Source of the DNA: a virus
Direction: 5' to 3' (one strand)
IMG/VR virus record: IMGVR_UViG_3300021964_000196
Span: 1 to 37,189 of that record
Length of the DNA stretch: 37,189 bases
Shown piece after piece: positions 23,298 through 30,055 of this stretch. The translations under genes and the position numbers were made by a program. A model generated the notes under the pieces. It was not told the DNA's origin and did no database searches. It saw only the letters and a list, made by a program, of their open reading frames with translations. The number at the start of each line of letters is the position of its first letter. The first letter of the stretch is position 1.

Positions 23298-23533
23298 ATC
23301 GCTTTCCCAAATATTTTGTCTATTGCATCTTCGTTTACACAAAAAACCTTATCAACCGGTCTCAGAGGATATACTGTTAGAATATGATCTTTTAGTATCC
23401 TATTAGTATCACCCTCTCCAACATATCTTATACATTCCTCAATAGTATTAAATTCCGGATCTGTCAATTGATAAGTTTCTAAAAATCCCTCACCTTCGTA
23501 CTGCATCATAACAAAGATGATGAACCATTTCAT
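23294..23533 (-). CDS. Small hypothetical protein (79 aa)
   Basis: Hydrophobic N-terminal MKWFIIFVMMQYEGEGF that could be a beta strand rather than a signal peptide (only about 9 hydrophobic residues), then EFNTIEECIRYVGEGDTNRIL and a final VDKVFCVNED. Starts on the ATGA overlap with the 361-residue gene. The pattern (short aliphatic strand, TxExC helix) recalls small proteins with a ferredoxin-like fold, common in phages. No known motif. Confidence 0.65.
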   Translation of the reverse strand: MKWFIIFVMMQYEGEGFLETYQLTDPEFNTIEECIRYVGEGDTNRILKDHILTVYPLRPVDKVFCVNEDAIDKIFGKAI

Positions 23534-24615
23534 GGCATTACCTTTTTTATATTTTTAAATTTAATATCGTTAGGATATTCCCCTCGCTTAGAATTTCTAA
23601 TTTCAATAGTATATTGCATGTATTTATTAGAACATTTAATTGTGATTTGCTTACTATTGCGACTAGGGTATCTAATTTCATCAATTCTTATGTTATTTGT
23701 TAACTTTTTTAGCGTAGGTCTATCTAACCAAAATACACTAAATCCTATTCTTTCTCTCTTAACATAGAAATAGTTCATACCCCAAGCTCGCTCAAATATA
23801 GGAATGAGGTTTGTACTGCTAAATTTAGGAGTTTTAAATTCAGGTTGTCTATTGACTGGTGGTGTTTTTCTTTCGTCAAATCCTTGTTGTACTTTATTCA
23901 AATCAACACCAAAAGCACTCAAAAAATCCGCCCCTGCAGACGGATATTGAAGAACACCATCTGCATTAAATAATGAAGCGGCGCCTGAGTATGCACTGAA
24001 TGTCAATCCATTAATATCTTTTAATGAGACATACCATTTTTGATTTGTTCTGTCTGTTAATACGATATCACCAATGACTTCACCTAATTTTTCAATTGCA
24101 ATACCTTCTTTTTTAGTTGAACCTTTTCTCTGCTCAACTTTTTGTATTTCCACATCTGCAAAGGGAGGCCAAGCATGTTCCATCTGCTTAACTAGTTTGG
24201 CAAATTGTTCATCTTGTCTTGTGTCAAAATACTCTTTTAAATTACTAACTGTAGATAGTTCGTAATTTTCGCCATTGTTTGAACCACGGGATATTACCAC
24301 ATCGATATCAAACCCATCTATTGTAAAGGAGTAACTTGAAAACTTAGAACTATTAGGACTTATGGGATTGAATTTTATATTGGATATTCCAGAAGTGTAT
24401 TTTAATTGTGTATCTAAAAAAGTGATTAAATCTTCTCTAGTATCTCTTTCTGGATTAATGAGTTGTAATCTAAATTCTCTTTGATTAGGATAGTATCTTG
24501 AATTTCTTCCGGCAGGTTTCGTGTCCTCAACCTTAAACCCTTGTGTTAAGACTAATTTATTTAGGTCTTCACCAAATTGCTTGTAAAAAGTTATTGCTTT
24601 GTCTGAGGTTGCCAT
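23530..24615 (-). CDS. Unknown late protein (361 aa)
   Basis: No family recognised. N-terminal half: helix FYKQFGEDLNKLVLTQGF, basic strand RYYPNQREFRLQLIN, and FDIDVVISRGSN, then helical (LKEYFDTRQDEQFAKLVKQ). Middle: LTDRTNQKWYVSLKDINGLTF, with GAASLFNADGVLQYPSAG. C terminus is basic and beta-rich (YFYVKRERIGFSVFWLD, KQITIKCSNKYMQYTIEIR). The acidic FDIDVV and later KWYVSLK could form a nuclease-like metal site (D...x-K), which I cannot demonstrate. Made from the late unit starting at 25112; the start follows the 105-residue gene stop by 3 bases. Confidence 0.65.
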   Translation of the reverse strand: MATSDKAITFYKQFGEDLNKLVLTQGFKVEDTKPAGRNSRYYPNQREFRLQLINPERDTREDLITFLDTQLKYTSGISNIKFNPISPNSSKFSSYSFTIDGFDIDVVISRGSNNGENYELSTVSNLKEYFDTRQDEQFAKLVKQMEHAWPPFADVEIQKVEQRKGSTKKEGIAIEKLGEVIGDIVLTDRTNQKWYVSLKDINGLTFSAYSGAASLFNADGVLQYPSAGADFLSAFGVDLNKVQQGFDERKTPPVNRQPEFKTPKFSSTNLIPIFERAWGMNYFYVKRERIGFSVFWLDRPTLKKLTNNIRIDEIRYPSRNSKQITIKCSNKYMQYTIEIRNSKRGEYPNDIKFKNIKKVMP

Positions 24616-24618
24616 GCA

Positions 24619-24936
24619 TCATTTCTTTAGCACAAGGTCTTCTTTTCTCCCAAAAAATACATCACAATAAATGTCGCCCATATCTGTGCCATATACATTG
24701 TTTTGCCACAAATAAAAAAGAAAATCTGCTTCTAAAGTCCCATCCCTTTTGCTTTGTAGAGGATCTGCGCCAAAACCATGCCAATCCCACAAAAGTGCTT
24801 TAGACATGGAAATGTTATAGTCAGCCATCATACTAGTTATTCTTTGCCCAAATAAACGTTCAGCAACAAGTTGCTCTTGTTGCTTAAGTTCAACTTGTGT
24901 TTCAAGTTTGTCGAAATATGATTTTGCCCAGCTAAT
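24619..24936 (-). CDS. Conserved small phage protein (105 aa), probable ATT start
   Basis: The longest ATG-start frame (24831) gives 70 residues, but the frame is open upstream and reads natural sequence from ATT at 24934-24936: SWAKSYFDKLETQVELKQQE and LVAERLFGQRITS before MADYNISMSKAL. An AAGGAG is six bases before the ATT, exactly where a site should be, and there is no ATG/GTG/TTG in the right place. So I place the start at ATT (as used by infC in E. coli). The C-terminal part (LLWDWHGFGADP, FLFYLWQNNVYGTDM) is rich in aromatics. Function unknown. Confidence 0.65.
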   Translation of the reverse strand: MSWAKSYFDKLETQVELKQQEQLVAERLFGQRITSMMADYNISMSKALLWDWHGFGADPLQSKRDGTLEADFLFYLWQNNVYGTDMGDIYCDVFFGRKEDLVLKK

Positions 24937-25093
24937 AGCGTTCTCCTTCAGAAATTAATTTAGGCAATGCCCAAATCATTAGAGCAATTCCTAGTAAGGA
25001 ACCTGAAATTGCTTGAGTAAATGTTGCTGTGTCTTGTTCTAACCCACCAACAGAACCCATAATCAAAAGCAAACCGAGAACAAAACGAATCAT
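24932..25093 (-). CDS. Small membrane protein (53 aa)
   Basis: Hydrophobic segments at residues 2-17 (IRFVLGLLLIMGSVGG) and 29-46 (ISGSLLGIALMIWALPKL), a short polar loop (LEQDTATFTQ) between. Typical of small phage inner-membrane proteins; no signature. The start ATG (25091-25093) has GGAG ahead and is 18 bases after the late promoter box. Its stop overlaps the ATT start of the 105-residue gene. First gene of the long late unit to 18.8 kb. Confidence 0.7.
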   Translation of the reverse strand: MIRFVLGLLLIMGSVGGLEQDTATFTQAISGSLLGIALMIWALPKLISEGERY

Positions 25094-25111
25094 TATTATC
25101 TCCGATAAAAC

Positions 25112-25119
25112 TATTTATA
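25112..25119 (-). promoter_or_regulatory. T4-type late promoter, start of the 25.1-18.8 kb unit
   Basis: Minus strand TATAAATA, exact, 18 bases before the 53-residue gene. It marks the switch from the early region (right) to late genes (left). Confidence 0.78.
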
Positions 25120-25121
25120 AT

Positions 25122-25319
25122 TTAAAACAACTGCTCAAGGACTTTTTGATAAACAAAGTCACTATTATGATTCAGAAAGTCAAGTTCAGCCTCTGTCATT
25201 TCTCGACCGTCAATAATACCTTCCGAAATAAAAGCATCACAAAAATCTGGGTAGTCATGCATGTCAATTCCATCAACAACTACATCTTCAATCAAATCTA
25301 ACATTTCATTAGTAAGCAT
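25122..25319 (-). CDS. Small acidic hypothetical protein (65 aa)
   Basis: Start ATG 25317-25319 (MLTNEMLDLIEDVVVDG) with GGAG 5 bases ahead, overlapping the end of the previous gene by 11 bases; an upstream in-frame ATG (25346) has no site. The product is acidic and helical (DFCDAFISEGII, MTEAELDFLNHN). Acidic early phage proteins often bind host enzymes, but no target can be read. Last gene of the early run before the late promoter at 25112. Confidence 0.65.
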   Translation of the reverse strand: MLTNEMLDLIEDVVVDGIDMHDYPDFCDAFISEGIIDGREMTEAELDFLNHNSDFVYQKVLEQLF

Positions 25320-25518
25320 ATTCACTCCAATATTCATTCCAAACAAAAGACGCTACACTGCGAATATCTGAAGCAGACATTTTTGCAAGCAGTGTTTCGT
25401 TATTCAAACAAGTGTCTAGAAACTCTTGATAACATTCTGCATTTGATACTGCTGACTCATCAACAGTATCGTAGAATGTTTCTTCAAGGTCCATGACCAT
25501 ATCTTTAACAGCACCCAT
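25309..25518 (-). CDS. Small acidic hypothetical protein (69 aa)
   Basis: Starts MGAVKDMVMDLEETFYD at 25518, sharing TAATG with the stop of the 85-residue gene. Acidic and helical, with Cys in ECYQEFLDTCL and a final WNEYWSEYAY aromatic tail. No motif known. Co-transcribed from the strong promoter at 25806-25833. Confidence 0.65.
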   Translation of the reverse strand: MGAVKDMVMDLEETFYDTVDESAVSNAECYQEFLDTCLNNETLLAKMSASDIRSVASFVWNEYWSEYAY

Positions 25519-25775
25519 TATACAATCTCCACACGGTCGTCATAATCAAGAGTTGTTTCGAATGGGACATATCCCAAGTCACCTACTCGACCAAAGTCAG
25601 CACCGTCTTTATCAATTTGAATGGTATAGCCATCAAACATCATGTAGGCACCTTCTTCGTTTTTGATAGGGCCTTTGTCGATGATAACACCTTCAATGAA
25701 AGCGTCTTTCATACCACGGAAGTCATAAGCACGGATACGGTCACCGATTTGAGCAAGATTTTGATACTTCAACAT
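25518..25775 (-). CDS. Conserved early protein (85 aa)
   Basis: Beta-rich small protein (IGDRIRAYDF, FIEGVIIDKG, YTIQIDKDG, YVPFETTLDYDDRVEIV) that resembles a family found in many marine T4-like phages (memory). I chose ATG 25773-25775 (AGGTGA 7 bases ahead) over 25796, because the promoter -10 box is at 25806-25811 and the transcript would start at or just before 25796, leaving no room for a ribosome site. An SH3/KOW-like fold is suggested by the strand pattern. Confidence 0.75.
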   Translation of the reverse strand: MLKYQNLAQIGDRIRAYDFRGMKDAFIEGVIIDKGPIKNEEGAYMMFDGYTIQIDKDGADFGRVGDLGYVPFETTLDYDDRVEIV

Positions 25776-25805
25776 ATTTTTCACCTTTTGTTTCATTATG
25801 TATTC

Positions 25806-25833
25806 ATTATAAGATATTTAAACCGAATGTCAA
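25806..25833 (-). promoter_or_regulatory. Consensus early sigma70 promoter
   Basis: Minus strand TTGACA (25833-25828), 16 bases, TATAAT (25811-25806): perfect boxes. The TGA stop of the 85-residue acidic gene (25830-25832) is inside the -35 box. Confidence 0.85.
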
Positions 25834-26087
25834 GCATTTTTTTCAAATAATTTTGACATATTTTCGAAAACGACATTATAGGCAGAACACTCATAACCCC
25901 AATTGTCAAAGAAGTCATCATCATCTTCATACATCTCTGACATTTCAGTGTTGCAGTAATCGTCCCACAACTTGTTCATGCTCTCCATGCCCTCGAGCAA
26001 ATCACCGCCACCACGCTTAGTCATAATGTCAACTGCCTCAGTAAAAGACAATGTATCAACATTATAATAATCTGGAATACGGAACAT
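25830..26087 (-). CDS. Small acidic early protein (85 aa)
   Basis: MFRIPDYYNVDTLSFTEAV with an acidic run (MYEDDDDFFDNWG) and Cys/Tyr-rich end. ATG has AGGAG 7 bases ahead and its own promoter at 26120-26147. Net charge is strongly negative; early acidic proteins of phages often bind host polymerase or nucleases, but the target is unknown here. Confidence 0.7.
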   Translation of the reverse strand: MFRIPDYYNVDTLSFTEAVDIMTKRGGGDLLEGMESMNKLWDDYCNTEMSEMYEDDDDFFDNWGYECSAYNVVFENMSKLFEKNA

Positions 26088-26119
26088 ATCTTATCTCCTG
26101 TTTTTCAATCTATACATGT

Positions 26120-26147
26120 ATTATAAGGTATTCGGAGAAAATGTCAA
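26120..26147 (-). promoter_or_regulatory. Consensus early sigma70 promoter
   Basis: Minus strand TTGACA (26147-26142), 16 bases, TATAAT (26125-26120). The first spacer bases, TTTTCTC-GA, match those of the promoter at 27453. Confidence 0.85.
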
Positions 26148-26163
26148 CACATTTTTTTCAATC

Positions 26164-26304
26164 TTAAACGATATTTTGATAGCCTGTGACTATGAATCCT
26201 TTTGCCTCTAAAACCTTTAGACAATGCTGTAGACGATCCATCTGAACAATCCAGTTTCCGTCAATTCCTTGAGCATCTTTATAGAAAATTATAATTTGAT
26301 TCAT
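26164..26304 (-). CDS. Tiny hypothetical protein (46 aa)
   Basis: MNQIIIFYKDAQGIDGNWIV ... LEAKGFIVTGYQNIV. ATG (26302-26304) has GGAG about 8 bases ahead and starts three bases after the previous stop, so the ribosome site and packing support it. Likely a small beta-alpha fold. Function unknown. Confidence 0.62.
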   Translation of the reverse strand: MNQIIIFYKDAQGIDGNWIVQMDRLQHCLKVLEAKGFIVTGYQNIV

Positions 26305-26307
26305 GTC

Positions 26308-26577
26308 TTATACTCCAGAAATTGATGCAACCTTCATTAGAATTGCCGATACTTGCTCCTCAGTGAGATAGCCCTTTACTGTATCACCTTCTTCTGTAAT
26401 ACCTGGAAGTTCGCATCCTTTTTCATCTCTCCAAACACCTATTTCATATAAACCGCTTCTACCACCATATGAGTAGTCGCTCTTAATAACAGAGATTTCA
26501 TAAGGACCAATAAAGGTAACTGCCCGAATACCTTCACCAAATTCTAAATTTTCAAACACTAGATCTTCAAATTTCAT
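26308..26577 (-). CDS. Small hypothetical protein (89 aa)
   Basis: Beta-rich N-terminal half (AVTFIGPYEISVIKSD, GLYEIGVWRDEKGCE) and a helical end (YLTEEQVSAILMKVAS). Looks like a small mixed alpha/beta domain of unknown function, in the same early transcript. Its ATG is directly after the stop of the 68-residue gene (26578). Confidence 0.65.
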   Translation of the reverse strand: MKFEDLVFENLEFGEGIRAVTFIGPYEISVIKSDYSYGGRSGLYEIGVWRDEKGCELPGITEEGDTVKGYLTEEQVSAILMKVASISGV

Positions 26578-26784
26578 TTACCACTCCTTGAAGTTACCTA
26601 AATCTTCATTTTCATTATAGCCTTTTGTATAAGCTACGATTTCTTCTGGATTCATATTCTCTAGTTCTATCCGAGAACTGTTGTATGTATCACCCAAGTA
26701 ATAGTGTGGGTGATAACCACGGCGATAGTATGAATCCGCACCGCCACGGTCATAAGGACCGCCATGTCGTTTATCATATGACAT
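26578..26784 (-). CDS. Conserved small Tyr/Gly-rich protein (68 aa)
   Basis: Starts MSYDKRHGGPYDRGGADSYY, then RRGYHPHYYLGDTY and IVAYTKGYNENED. The MSYDKRHGGPxDRGxAD(S/A)YY pattern is one I recognise from many marine phages and some bacteria, always uncharacterised. The composition (Tyr, Gly, Arg, Asp) suggests a flexible or nucleic-acid-binding peptide. Overlaps the 63-residue gene (TAATG). Confidence 0.75.
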   Translation of the reverse strand: MSYDKRHGGPYDRGGADSYYRRGYHPHYYLGDTYNSSRIELENMNPEEIVAYTKGYNENEDLGNFKEW

Positions 26785-26975
26785 TAAAATTCTCCTACTG
26801 TACCATGCTTTGCATAATACTCTGCTGCCCGCTTTTCATACAGGCCTTCAATACTTTTAAGACGGTTATATTCGTCTCTTTTCATTTCGATATGTTTCTC
26901 AATCGCAACTGGCAAAAATTCACGGAAGGCTTTATTGTCCGTGAATGTTCTTAGCATTTCGTGTAATGTAATCAT
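26784..26975 (-). CDS. Small helical protein (63 aa)
   Basis: MITLHEMLRTFTDNKAFREF, VAIEKHIEMKRDEYNRL, KSIEGLYEKRAAEYYAKHG: amphipathic helices with alternating charges, possibly a coiled coil. Starts on the ATGA overlap with the 151-residue gene. Function unknown. Confidence 0.6.
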   Translation of the reverse strand: MITLHEMLRTFTDNKAFREFLPVAIEKHIEMKRDEYNRLKSIEGLYEKRAAEYYAKHGTVGEF

Positions 26976-27427
26976 GCTAACTCCTCATAGTAGCCCAGCG
27001 CACCATCTTCTTCTGCATCAAGCATACTTTCCATGCGAGTGTTGAGAGACTTCAATGCAGGCTCAATGTACTTCGCCATTGAGTATGGAAGACCCATGCA
27101 GTAGCAAATATAACTTGGGTCATACTCACCAGTGTGTCCTTCACCCTCAATGATGAACTCAATAGCAGTTTGCTTTGACACTTTGCACATCTGACGAACC
27201 TCCGCAATACGACCACGGAAAGCACGAACAGTATCCGCATACACGGAACGCTCACGCTTGTATTCAGCAGCCGCAATGTCATCAATGCGGATAGCCTCTG
27301 CTTCGAGTTCGTCATAAGACATTGACTCAAAGTCATAATGGCGACCTTTGACGCCATAAGCATCTTTATGACGGTAGTAAATGAAGTCAGCGAGTTCTTC
27401 ACGGGTTGGGATAATTGCTTTGGACAT
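26972..27427 (-). CDS. Early protein, unknown function (151 aa)
   Basis: Start ATG 27425-27427 (MSKAIIPTREELADFIYY) with AGGAG 7 bases ahead, 26 bases after the -10 box of its promoter; the open frame further up to 27484 lies in the promoter. Helical and charged (SYDELEAEAIRIDDIAAAEY, FRGRIAEVRQMCKVSKQTA), with a helix-turn-helix-like piece near residues 70-90, which I cannot confirm. Opens the early operon 27.4-26.2 kb. Confidence 0.68.
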   Translation of the reverse strand: MSKAIIPTREELADFIYYRHKDAYGVKGRHYDFESMSYDELEAEAIRIDDIAAAEYKRERSVYADTVRAFRGRIAEVRQMCKVSKQTAIEFIIEGEGHTGEYDPSYICYCMGLPYSMAKYIEPALKSLNTRMESMLDAEEDGALGYYEELA

Positions 27428-27452
27428 ATCGTTTCTCCTAATTTCAGATTTA

Positions 27453-27480
27453 ATTATAGCCCATCTGAGAAAATTGTCAA
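27453..27480 (-). promoter_or_regulatory. Consensus early sigma70 promoter
   Basis: Minus strand TTGACA (27480-27475), 16 bases, TATAAT (27458-27453). Spacer start ATTTTCTC-GA resembles the promoter at 26120-26147. Confidence 0.85.
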
Positions 27481-27500
27481 CCACTTTTCGATTGTCTTTA

Positions 27501-27836
27501 TCAATCTAAACGACAACGAGCAACAGCATTAAGACCTAAACCTTCAAGCACTTCTACAAAGGCTTGTGCGCCGGCATATTTAGCGTCCATGTCTTGAGTA
27601 TAGTGACCAGAAGGATTCCAAAGACTGAAACCAGGTCCATCATACTTTTTCTTGAATCCGTATACTTTAAGAAAGTCTAATTTCTTACCACGAACCTTTG
27701 AAACTTCAACCCAGGCAAAACCACAACCCATTGGGTTTTCACCATTTTTGTTAATGTATTCAAAAGTAGCGTTTGCTGCTGCTTGCTTTGCAGAGTCTAA
27801 TTTTTTCGCAAAAGCGACTTGTTCAGTAACGTTCAT
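27501..27836 (-). CDS. Conserved small protein (111 aa)
   Basis: MNVTEQVAFAKKLDSAKQAA, then NGENPMGCGFAWVEVSKVRG, FSLWNPSGHYTQDMDAKYAG and an end with VEVLEGLGLNAVARCRLD. I recognise this from many phages and bacteria as an uncharacterised conserved family with the NPMxCGFAWV and NPSxHYxQDMDxKYAGA motifs. Start ATG 27834-27836 has AAGGAGG ahead; the longer frame to 27962 lies over the neighbour. The conserved Cys, His and Asp residues hint at a metal or catalytic site. Confidence 0.8.
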   Translation of the reverse strand: MNVTEQVAFAKKLDSAKQAAANATFEYINKNGENPMGCGFAWVEVSKVRGKKLDFLKVYGFKKKYDGPGFSLWNPSGHYTQDMDAKYAGAQAFVEVLEGLGLNAVARCRLD

Positions 27837-27837
27837 A

Positions 27838-28047
27838 TTAAAAACCCTCCTTAAGGTAAACTCCGATAGGCGAACCGGCAGGTTGAAAGTAATCGTCACG
27901 GATATCTTCTTGATCCATAACTTTGACTGAACCGTCATCAAACATAATTGTAACGGTTTCATCGCTATTTACTTTAACAATTTCACCTGAATCTTCTGCG
28001 AACATCGCTCCCCAAACACCGATAACTTCTTGGCCTACTGTCAACAT
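27838..28047 (-). CDS. Small early protein with SH3-like strands (69 aa)
   Basis: Start ATG 28045-28047 (MLTVGQEVIGVWGAMFAED) has GAGG 7 bases ahead. Upstream in-frame ATGs at 28053, 28068 and 28089 are less likely: the last lies in the promoter. Beta-strand pattern (GEIVKVNSDETVTIMFDDGS) recalls KOW/SH3-type small domains. Stop is one base after the next start region (TAA 27838-27840 just before ATG 27836). Unknown function. Confidence 0.68.
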   Translation of the reverse strand: MLTVGQEVIGVWGAMFAEDSGEIVKVNSDETVTIMFDDGSVKVMDQEDIRDDYFQPAGSPIGVYLKEGF

Positions 28048-28077
28048 TGTCATACCTCTTTCGTTCATCATGCTTAT

Positions 28078-28105
28078 ATAATAGCACATTCTAGAGATTT
28101 GTCAA
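28078..28105 (-). promoter_or_regulatory. Early sigma70 promoter
   Basis: Minus strand TTGACA (28105-28100), 16 bases, TATTAT (28083-28078). It follows the terminator at 28113-28145. Confidence 0.8.
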
Positions 28106-28112
28106 CACCTAA

Positions 28113-28145
28113 AATAAAAAAACCAACATTTTTAAATGCTGGTTT
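28113..28145 (-). terminator. Rho-independent terminator after the ketoacyl synthase gene
   Basis: Minus strand AAACCAGCATT / AATGTTGGTTT with one G-T pair, then TTTTATT. The plus strand also has a short T-run, so it may work both ways. Confidence 0.8.
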
Positions 28146-28176
28146 TTCAAGTGGTTACAAATTTAATACAAAATAA

Positions 28177-29349
28177 TTATACCTCAATAATTTGAGCCAT
28201 ACATTTTCCGCCAAAGCCAAAGGAATTATTAAGAGTTCTTAGTTTTCCATTTTTCCTTATAGTTGTATTATCTTTAACCAGTATGCTACAAGGATCTTCA
28301 AAAAATCTTGTCCTTGCGATTCTTGGAAGGCATTTGTGCTTCATCGATAGAATAGAATAGATAGTCTCTAATGCACCGGCGCCACCAAGGGTGTGCCCAA
28401 TCATTGACTTCGGTGCCCACAAAGGAATTAGTCCTATTGTGTCTACAACTGCATTATATTCTATAGGGTCTCCTACAGGTGTAGCCGTTGCATGACCACA
28501 AACAAAATCTGGTTTACATCCTGCGTTTTCAATCGCTTTTTCTATTGCAATCCTTTCTCCTATTCCGTCAGGTGCAGGACTAGTCATATCTGTTGCATCA
28601 TTTGCTTTACCTGCAGGGTATAACTTGGCATGTACAGTTGAACCGTATTCTGCAACTTTTTGTGGTGATTGTAAAATCAAAACACCTGCACCTTCGCCCA
28701 TTACAAATCCTTTACGATCTGGGTCAAAAGGAATTGACTCATTTGCCAATGCTCCAATTTGTGCAAAGTATTTCATAGCAAGCGAATTGCATCCTGCATC
28801 GGATCCGCCTACAATGACATAGTCATATTCATCTGCAAGATACATTCCATAATCAATAGAAGTCATACCTGTTGAGCAACTACTATACACCGCAACCGCA
28901 TGTCCATTAAATTTAAAATGTGAGCAGATGTGAGATGGTGCCATATCTGGAATACGATTAACAAGGCGTCTAGGATTATTACGCTTGTTATTCATCACCT
29001 TTGTGAAGATTTCAGGCCCATCCTCAACGTCATTAGATACCGTTGATACAATAACTGCTACGTTTGTACTATGAGGCAACTGACTCATATTTAACGCTTG
29101 GTTTGTTGCGTGTAAAGCCATCTTTTGACTTTTAGTCAATGTAGGTGACACCTTAGGTGAAAAATTATCAGGTAACAGTATATCTTCTGTCACAGTGTAC
29201 CCACGATAGATTTTATAATTTTCTTCTACGAGGTCGGGTATTTCTACACTATGGTCTGCATTATATAACATATTGACCCAGCATTGCTCTGGGTTATTAC
29301 CTAAGGTGTCAATCATTCCATAACCGACTACGTAGCAAGGATTCTGCAT
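28177..29349 (-). CDS. fabF: Beta-ketoacyl-ACP synthase (KAS I/II, FabF-like)
   Basis: Condensing enzyme of fatty acid synthesis: adds malonyl-ACP to acyl-ACP. The full catalytic set is visible: C158 in VYSSCSTGM, H286 in CGHATATPVGD, K314 and H319 in PKSMIGHTLGGAGA, and the NSFGFGG loop at 375-381. Length 390 residues (FabF about 410). The start ATG (29347-29349) follows the 58-residue gene by three bases; no strong ribosome site is seen, so translation may be coupled. GHATATP replaces the usual HGTxTxxGD, so the family is divergent. A phage-encoded KAS suggests lipid remodelling or a non-standard acyl product; not shown. Confidence 0.92.
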   Translation of the reverse strand: MQNPCYVVGYGMIDTLGNNPEQCWVNMLYNADHSVEIPDLVEENYKIYRGYTVTEDILLPDNFSPKVSPTLTKSQKMALHATNQALNMSQLPHSTNVAVIVSTVSNDVEDGPEIFTKVMNNKRNNPRRLVNRIPDMAPSHICSHFKFNGHAVAVYSSCSTGMTSIDYGMYLADEYDYVIVGGSDAGCNSLAMKYFAQIGALANESIPFDPDRKGFVMGEGAGVLILQSPQKVAEYGSTVHAKLYPAGKANDATDMTSPAPDGIGERIAIEKAIENAGCKPDFVCGHATATPVGDPIEYNAVVDTIGLIPLWAPKSMIGHTLGGAGALETIYSILSMKHKCLPRIARTRFFEDPCSILVKDNTTIRKNGKLRTLNNSFGFGGKCMAQIIEV

Positions 29350-29352
29350 AAT

Positions 29353-29529
29353 TTAAAACTCTAAATGTTTAGGTTTTTGGTCCTCAAAAATTTGTTTAAC
29401 AAAACCAAAAGGGCAACCTGATAATTTTTGTGCAACAAATAAGACATGGTCTTCGTCATATTCGTCTCTTGCACATTCCATAATACGAGCCTCGACAATG
29501 GCTTCTTCGATAATTTCTCTCACATTCAT
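29353..29529 (-). CDS. Small hypothetical protein (58 aa)
   Basis: MNVREIIEEAIVEARIMECA, then DEYDEDHVLFVAQKLSGCPF and a basic end. ATG (29527-29529) shares ATGA with the stop of the SprT-like gene, so it is coupled. Helical, with two Cys; unknown function. It is too short to show up as an obvious gene but the coupling and position support it. Confidence 0.6.
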   Translation of the reverse strand: MNVREIIEEAIVEARIMECARDEYDEDHVLFVAQKLSGCPFGFVKQIFEDQKPKHLEF

Positions 29530-29960
29530 ACCTCAATACCCTCTTTTTTACATAAACGAACAAAGTTCCGCATCATCTTTTTATCTAGATCATACGCTTC
29601 AATTTCCCAAGGTTGATTGGCATAATCATCATAATTAGGCTTACCCAACCAACGGTTAGGTTTACGACCTTCACCTGAAACCAAGCGACCAGTTGCATAT
29701 TGATTTATATGCACTAGTTCATGCAATAGAGTGTGTATCATCTGTCTGGGAGTTTGATTTTTATCAATTGTAATTTCAAACTCTAGTTCATCGATATCTT
29801 GCTCCATAGCATATCCGACTGCTACACCATCCAAATTATCAAATTCAATGGTAAGGTCTATATCAAAAGGCATCTTAAGATATGATTCCGCATAATCTAA
29901 AGCCTTATAGATAAGGTTCTTTTTCAGATTTCTAGGTTTCTTAATGATGGCTAGATACAT
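29526..29960 (-). CDS. SprT-like zinc metalloprotein (144 aa)
   Basis: Zincin signature H80-E-L-V-H84 (TLLHELVHINQYA) in a helix; an acidic PWEIEAYD (about residues 117-124) could supply the third ligand. The first half forms alpha/beta strands (DIDLTIEFDNLDG, EFEITIDKN), the layout of SprT/WSS1-type metallopeptidase domains. Such small proteins in T4-like phages are annotated as SprT-like. Role unknown, perhaps protein processing or DNA-protein crosslink repair. Its own promoter lies at 29991-30019. Confidence 0.8.
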   Translation of the reverse strand: MYLAIIKKPRNLKKNLIYKALDYAESYLKMPFDIDLTIEFDNLDGVAVGYAMEQDIDELEFEITIDKNQTPRQMIHTLLHELVHINQYATGRLVSGEGRKPNRWLGKPNYDDYANQPWEIEAYDLDKKMMRNFVRLCKKEGIEV

Positions 29961-29990
29961 TTTTTGACCTCACTATCAAACAATATATAC

Positions 29991-30019
29991 ATTATATTTG
30001 AAAAAACTTAGGATGTCAA
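29991..30019 (-). promoter_or_regulatory. Early sigma70 promoter for the SprT-like gene
   Basis: Minus strand TTGACA (30019-30014), 17 bases, TATAAT (29996-29991). It is back-to-back with the plus-strand late box at 30042. Confidence 0.82.
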
Positions 30020-30041
30020 CCGGTTTTCAAAATATTTTTTA

Positions 30042-30049
30042 TATAAATA
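30042..30049 (+). promoter_or_regulatory. Plus-strand T4-type late promoter
   Basis: TATAAATA on the plus strand, exact; the only good plus-strand late box seen. Transcription would start near 30056. Confidence 0.6.
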
Positions 30050-30055
30050 ACAGTG

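Noticed and set aside
23298-23342. Extended start for the 63-residue gene (ATG 23342)
   Set aside because: It would lie inside the upstream gene and gives a Cys/Arg-rich unnatural N terminus; the ATGA overlap at 23294-23297 is better.
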